DNA of 64,000 nucleotides from Ahaetulla prasina (lineage: Eukaryota; Chordata; Lepidosauria; Squamata; Colubridae): NCBI RefSeq assembly GCF_028640845.1, contig NC_080543.1, positions 3,351,459 to 3,415,458 of the forward strand, given 5' to 3'. The notes under the pieces are model-generated. The model made no database searches, was not told the DNA's origin, and saw nothing but the letters and a program-made list of their open reading frames with translations. Numbering within the stretch: the first letter of the stretch is position 1; every line of letters starts with the position of its first letter. Both the position numbers and the translations under genes were made by a program. Below, piece after piece: positions 59,829 to 64,000 of the stretch.

Positions 59829-60222
59829 CCTGTAGTCCTCGACTTACAACCACAGTTGAGCCCAAAATTTCTGTTGCTAAGTGAGACGTTTGTTAAGTGA
59901 ATTTTGCCCCCTTTCATGACATTTCTTGCCACGTTTGTCAAGTGAACCACTGCAGTTGTTAAGTTAGTAACCTGGTCGTTAAGTGAATTTGGCTTCCCCA
60001 TTGACTTTTGCTTCTCAGAAGGTCACAAAAGGGGTGTCCCCCGGGGGCACTGCGACCGTCATAAATATGAGTCAGTCCTCAAGTGTCTGAATTTTGATCA
60101 CGTGACCGTGGGGGGATGGTGCAAAGGTCGTAACTCTGAAAAACGGTCGTAAGTCACGTTTCCCGGCGCCGTTGTGACTTTGAACGGTCACTAAACAAAC
60201 TGTTGTAAGTTCAGGTGTCCCT
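59829..60222 (-). mobile_element. Tigger-like (TcMar) MITE
   Basis: TGTAGTCCTCGACTTACAAC ... CTGTTGTAAGTTCAGGTGTC. It carries GATCACGTGACCGTG. A degenerate MITE-like remnant (GGACCATCTCCCAGCCACTG) lies just before at 59715-59805. Confidence 0.82.
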
Positions 60223-60566
60223 TTATATCAATTTACTTAGTCAGAAAATGCAAATCAAGGGAATGCTATAATACGAGGTGTGTTTACCCTGCCTCTCTAT
60301 CCCGAAGCCTTTTATTTAATCCATTTGAGATTATTTTTCAGTCCCAGGCCTGTTTTTAAATTCCTTTCTGTTATCCCAAGGCTGGCTAAAATTAAAATAG
60401 CCGGAGGATTATCAAAAAAGTGATTATCTTTTTTGCACAAAGCAAAATACTAGCAAGACACATCGCACATTCCTTCCAAGAAGAAGCCTCCCAGATGCAG
60501 GAACATCACAGTATTAAATGCGCTAAAAAATGCAAGAGGTCCACAGTTAAAATAAGCAACAAAAAA
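60223..60566. other. Non-repetitive sequence
   Basis: Nothing recognised. A (CA)8 run follows at 60567-60583. Confidence 0.4.
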
Positions 60567-60591
60567 CACACACACACACACACCCAATATA

Positions 60592-61001
60592 CAGGTAGTC
60601 CTCAACTTACAACCACAATTGAGCCCAACATTTCCGTTGTAAAGCAAAACATTTGTTACGTGAGTTTTGTCTCGTTTTACCACCTATCTTGCCACCATTC
60701 CTAAGTGAATCCCTGCAGTTGTTAAGTTAGTAAGACGGTTATTAAAATGAGTAATTCCGTCGTTAACCAAATCTGGCTTCCCTATATTAACTTCGCTTGT
60801 CCGAAGGTCGCTAAAGGGAATCACGTGACCGCTGGACCTTGCAACCGGCATAAGTACATGCCAGTTGCCAAAGATTCTGAATTTTGATCACACGAGCATG
60901 GAGCTGTTGCAACGGTCGTTAGCGTGGGAAAAATGGTCACAAGTCACTTTTTTTCAGTGCCGCTGTCACTAAATGGACTGTCGTGAGTCGAGGATAACCT
61001 G
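60592..61001 (-). mobile_element. Tigger-like (TcMar) MITE with TA flanks
   Basis: CAGGTAGTCCTCAACTTACA ... GTCGTGAGTCGAGGATAACC, TG, flanked by TA at 60590-60591 and 61002-61003. It carries AATCACGTGACCGCT. Confidence 0.88.
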
Positions 61002-61048
61002 TACGGTAAATCATAATTATACCCTTTCGCAAAAACCTTGGTCTAGAA

Positions 61049-61126
61049 CAGGGGTCTCCAACCTTGGCAACTTTAAGACTTGTGGACTTCCACAAGTCTT
61101 AAAGTTGCCAAGGTTGGAGACCCCTG
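61049..61126. mobile_element. Minimal hAT MITE: perfect 78-bp palindrome
   Basis: The 38-bp left arm starting CAGGGGTCTCCAACCTTGGC is followed by CT and the exact 38-bp inverse ending GCCAAGGTTGGAGACCCCTG. The perfect 8-bp duplication GTCTAGAA lies at 61041-61048 and 61127-61134. The usual core arms (CAACTCCCAGAATTCC) are gone, leaving only the ends. Confidence 0.95.
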
Positions 61127-61134
61127 GTCTAGAA

Positions 61135-61490
61135 CTCTTAACAAGCCCATCTCCTCTGGTGTAAGTCCATTCCAGGTTTCCATACTCACCTTAAATATTG
61201 CTTTTAGTGGGAGCTAAATCCAGGCCCAGACAAAGCAATGGCCTCAATCCGTCTCTCTTTTACCACATGCAACTTTTTGGGAGTGTATAATTTACTGTCT
61301 TAAGGGAGGAAACTGCAAATTACACAGTTTCGCCTATCAAATGTGTCGTTGGGTCGCCAGCATTTCCTATCCTGGCTGGGGATGATGGGAGTTGTGGTCC
61401 AATGCCCCCTGCAAACAGGCAGACCCACCGGGATTGTTGGCCTTTGTGAAAACTGACTGACTGCACGGGAAGTTTGGGAAGGATTAAATT
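61135..61490. other. Non-repetitive sequence
   Basis: No repeat recognised except a weak MITE-like CTGGCTGGGGATGATGGGAG at about 61373. Confidence 0.4.
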
Positions 61491-61773
61491 TTTTTATTAT
61501 TATTATTATTAATTTTTGCATTTATATCCCGCCCTTCTCCGAAGACTCAGGGCGGCTTACACTATGTCAAGCAATAGTCTTCATCCATTTGTATATTTAT
61601 ATACAAAGTCAACTTTTATTGCCTCCCCAATAATCTGGGTCCTCATTTTACCTACCTCATAAAGGATGGAAGGCTGAGTCAACCTTGGGCCTGGTGGGAC
61701 TTGAACCTGCAGTAATTGCAAGCAGCTGCTGTTAATAACAGACTGCATTAGTCTGTTGAGCCACCAGAGGCCC
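61491..61773 (-). mobile_element. tRNA-derived SINE A
   Basis: (TTA)n tail, then TTTGCATTTATATCCCGCCC ... AGTCTGTTGAGCCACCAGAG, GCCC. It is full length. Confidence 0.9.
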
Positions 61774-61854
61774 CTCTCTGGGGTCCCTTGGCTTTGTCAC
61801 TCAGTAGGTTCAGTGTTATCAGCAGGAGAGGATACTTGTAGCTCAGGGTTGAAC

Positions 61855-62680
61855 TGTGAGGTCCCTGGTGGTCTCTGAGCTCAGCTGTGGAGGTGTTTTT
61901 TTTTCTGCAGATATTTTATTACCCAACTAGGTAACATAATCAGTGCTCCAAGGGAATGGGGTTGGAGGAGGAGAAGGAGAAGAGGGAGAGGGAGAGAGGA
62001 GGAGGAGGAGCAGGGGAAGAGGATGAAAGGAGAAGAAGAGGAAGGAAGGAAGGAAGGAAGGAAGGAAGGAAGGAAGGAAGGAAGGAAGGAAGGAAGGAAG
62101 GAAGGAAGGAAGGAAGGAAGGAAGGAGAGAGTTGTTTGTAGATGTTTCATTACCCAACCAGGTAACATCATCAGTGCTAGAAGGGAATGGACTTGGAGGA
62201 GGAGAAGGAGAAGAGGGAGAGAGGAGGAGGAGGAGCAGGGGAAGAGGACAAAAGGAGAAGAGGAGGAAGGAAGGAAGGAAGGAAGGAAGGAAGGAAGGAA
62301 GGAAGGAAGGAAGGAAGGGGAGGAGGAGGAGGACTGTGGGGTCGCTGATGCTCTCTGAGCTTGGTTGTTTTCTTGTAGACGTTTCATTACCCAACCAGGT
62401 AACATCATCAGTGCTAGAAGGGAGTGGGGTTTGCAGAGTGGAAGAGGAGGAGGAGGACTATGGGGTCCTTGGTGCTCTCTGAGCTTGGTTGTTCATATGC
62501 AGATGTTTCAGTACTTTTCCAGGTGTCCTCATGGAGTGGGGTTTGCTCTCTGTTTATAAACAAGTAGCTTGCTTGCAGAGGTGAAGCCCTCCTCCCTTCT
62601 AGCACTGATGATGTTACCTAGTCGGGTCATGAAACGTCTGCAAGAAAACCACCAAGCTCAAGAGAGAACCAAGGACCCAG
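61855..62680. repeat. Tandem array of ribozyme-like units with purine inserts
   Basis: Minus-strand units have the shared ACCCAAC point at 61921, 62152 and 62389 (spacing 231 and 237 bp), with a degraded fourth near 62500. A plus-strand unit ends the array (62597-62646). Each unit has, on its own strand, TTCTAGCA, CTGATGA, a stem-loop (GTTACCT..GGGTAAT), GAAACGTC, TGCAAGAA, then CAACCAAGCTCAGAGAGC and ACCAAGGACCCCA. Between units lie (GGA)n and (GGAA)n tracts (61965-62130, 62195-62325, 62440-62458). The motif order and spacing match a type I hammerhead ribozyme with a very short helix III. Confidence 0.85.
62597..62646 (+). ncRNA. Candidate hammerhead ribozyme motif
   Basis: Helix I: TTCTAGCA (62597-62604) can pair with TGCAAGAA (62639-62646), seven pairs with one A-A mismatch. 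Core: CTGATGA (62605-62611) and GAA (62631-62633). Helix II: 62613-62630 (GTTACCT / GGGTCAT) with one mismatch. Helix III: the self-complementary ACGT (62634-62637), then C as the predicted cleavage site (62638). A single extra T lies between the core and helix II, which is not canonical. ACGT can only pair between two copies, as in dimeric hammerheads. No activity is shown. Confidence 0.5.
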
Positions 62681-62787
62681 AATTGAGTGAAATGTCCTCT
62701 CTAACCATAAATGGGTGCGAGCAAATATTTCTGCAGTGGAGTAACACATCCCCCAGCCCCATGGCCAGATACTACAGTATTCTAGTA

Positions 62788-63163
62788 CAGGTGGTTGTTG
62801 ATTTAATTGATTTACAACAATTCATTTAGTGGCCATTCAAAGTTTACAATGAAAAAAGGGTCTTGCAACTTTTTCACACTTACGACCGTGGCATAACCCC
62901 CGTGGACACAGGATCAGAATTCAGGCACTTGGCAGCTGGCTCGTATTTATGGTGGTCGCAGTGTCCTGGGATCGTGCGATCCCCTTTTGTGACCTTCTGA
63001 CAGGTCAATGGGATTTCGCTTCCTAACCATGTTACTAACACCTGCGGCGATACACTTAACAACTGTGGGAAGAAAGGTCATAAAACAAGGCAAAACCCAA
63101 CTGCTTTGCTTAGCAACGGAGGATTTGCGCTCCTTTGTGATCGTTAAGTCAAGGGCTACTTGC
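62788..63163 (+). mobile_element. Tigger-like (TcMar) MITE
   Basis: CAGGTGGTTGTTGATTTAAT ... TGATCGTTAAGTCAAGGGCT, with TA at 62786-62787. Confidence 0.8.
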
Positions 63164-63212
63164 ATCGCCAAAAAATAAGACTCAACATGGATCTGATCAC
63201 AGAGACATAAAG

Positions 63213-63505
63213 CAGGGGTCTCCAAGCTGGGCAACTTTAAGACTTGTGGACTTCAACTCCCAGAATCTTGTGGGAGTTGTGGACTTTAAGACTTGTGGAC
63301 TTGACTCAGCCTTCCATCCTTTATAAGGTAGGTAAAATGAGGACCCAGATTGTTGGGGGCAATAAGTTGACTTTGTAAAAATATACAAATAGAATGAGAC
63401 TATTGCCTTATACACTGTAAGCCGCCCTGAGTCTTCGGAGAAGGGCGGGGTATAAATGTAAAAAAAAAAAAAAAAAAGTTGCCAAGGTTGCCAAGGTTGG
63501 GCAAG
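63213..63505. mobile_element. hAT MITE with SINE A 3' part inside
   Basis: CAGGGGTCTCCAAGCTGGGC, AACTTTAAGACTTGTGGACT, TCAACTCCCAGAATC, a partial duplication of GACTTTAAGACTTGTGGACT, then SINE A from GACTCAGCCTTCCATCCTTT to TATAAATGTAAAAAAAAAAA (63303-63476), then GTTGCCAAGGTTGCCAAGGT. A rearranged version of the arrangement at 40184. Confidence 0.75.
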
Positions 63506-63529
63506 CATTGCTCTCTATACCAGTTTAGG

Positions 63530-63600
63530 TCAGTGTGTCTCATTTTAAGAAGTGTGGACTTCAACTCCCAGAATTCTTAACACTTAAGGTACATTAAGTG
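63530..63600. mobile_element. hAT-like MITE left-arm fragment
   Basis: CAGTGTGTCTCATTTTAAGA, AGTGTGGACTTCAACTCCCA, GAATTC matches the CACTRTTTCTC subfamily. It is followed by CTTAACACTTAAGGTACATT, AAGTGTTAAATT, a small inverted repeat. Confidence 0.65.
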
Positions 63601-63615
63601 TTAAATTTGTACCCT

Positions 63616-63925
63616 ATGACCATCATTAAGTGTTGTACCTTGATTGAGGTATCTTTTCTTTTATGTACACTGAGAGCATCTGCACCAAGACAAATTCCTT
63701 GTGTGTCCAATCACACTTGGCCAATAAAAAATTCTATTCTATTCTATTCTATTCTATTCTATTCTATTCTATTCTATTCTATTCTATGACCATCATTAAG
63801 TGTTGTACCTTGATGAAGGTATCTTTTCTTTTATGTACACTGAGAGCATCTGCACCAAGACAAATTCCTTGTGTGTCCAATCACACTTGGCCAATAAAAA
63901 TTCTATTCTATTCTATTCTATTCTA
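63616..63925 (+). repeat. Tandem duplication of an L3 LINE 3' end plus pentamers
   Basis: ATGACCATCATTAAGTGTTG begins units at 63616 and 63786 (170 bp apart). Each contains the L3 3' UTR (TGTACCTTGATTGAGGTATC or TGTACCTTGATGAAGGTATC ... CACTTGGCCAATAAAAA) and (TATTC)n. The junction lies in the pentamer run of the first unit. Confidence 0.92.
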
Positions 63926-64000
63926 AGCCGACAAGGTTATGAAACACTGCCTTAGATGTCGGCCTACATTGTGTTATTCTACTAGATGGGTTCTTGAGTC

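Overview
The window looks like non-coding DNA from a squamate reptile, most likely an advanced snake. The evidence is the repeat content: many CR1 LINE 3' ends; an L3/CR1-clade LINE 3' end that runs into (TATTC)n = (AATAG)n pentamers, a combination I associate with snake genomes; a Sauria-type tRNA SINE with a BovB-like tail; two CORE-type tRNA SINEs; L1 and L2-like fragments; and many short hAT and TcMar elements. I found no host gene that I can support. Every open frame I could interpret is a transposon ORF remnant, a satellite read-through, or low-complexity sequence.

Layout. 1-2462 is a satellite of 124-bp monomers built from a hAT-type MITE, with a higher-order period of about nine monomers. 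2.9-7.7 kb holds Tigger-like, CR1, LINE and ribozyme-like repeats plus purine tracts. 7.8-11.5 kb has two more tandem arrays with the same MITE core (37-bp and 61-bp units), followed by an L3 LINE. 11.6-20.9 kb is CR1-rich and has two further MITE arrays (37-bp and 78-bp units) lying inside single MITE insertions whose 8-bp target duplications survive. 21.4-22.6 kb is a 1.2-kb polypurine tract. 22.6-28 kb contains SINEs, CR1, a second copy of the 10.7-11.5 kb block, and a 0.7-kb GGAA tract. 28-35 kb shows nested TcMar elements and long microsatellites. 35.5-36.3 kb is a solo LTR carrying a SINE. 37-49 kb mixes L3, SINEs, inverted Penelope-like ends, a Tc1 remnant and L1. 49-56 kb has the longest CR1 ORF, a second LINE ORF, large hAT elements and a 0.7-kb pentamer array. 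57.5-58.2 kb is a hAT-like composite enclosing a degraded coiled-coil coding fragment. 58.5-64 kb is Tigger-like copies, a perfect 78-bp palindromic MITE, a tandem array of ribozyme-like units and two tandem L3 ends.

The genes do not form a pathway. The shared theme is transposons turning into tandem repeats: one MITE family carrying the core ACTTCAACTCCCAGAATTCC seeds five arrays of different period. A second theme is a dispersed, partly tandem repeat whose sequence folds like a hammerhead ribozyme with a self-complementary ACGT helix III. Coordinates of repeats without target duplications are approximate (about +/-10-20 bp).
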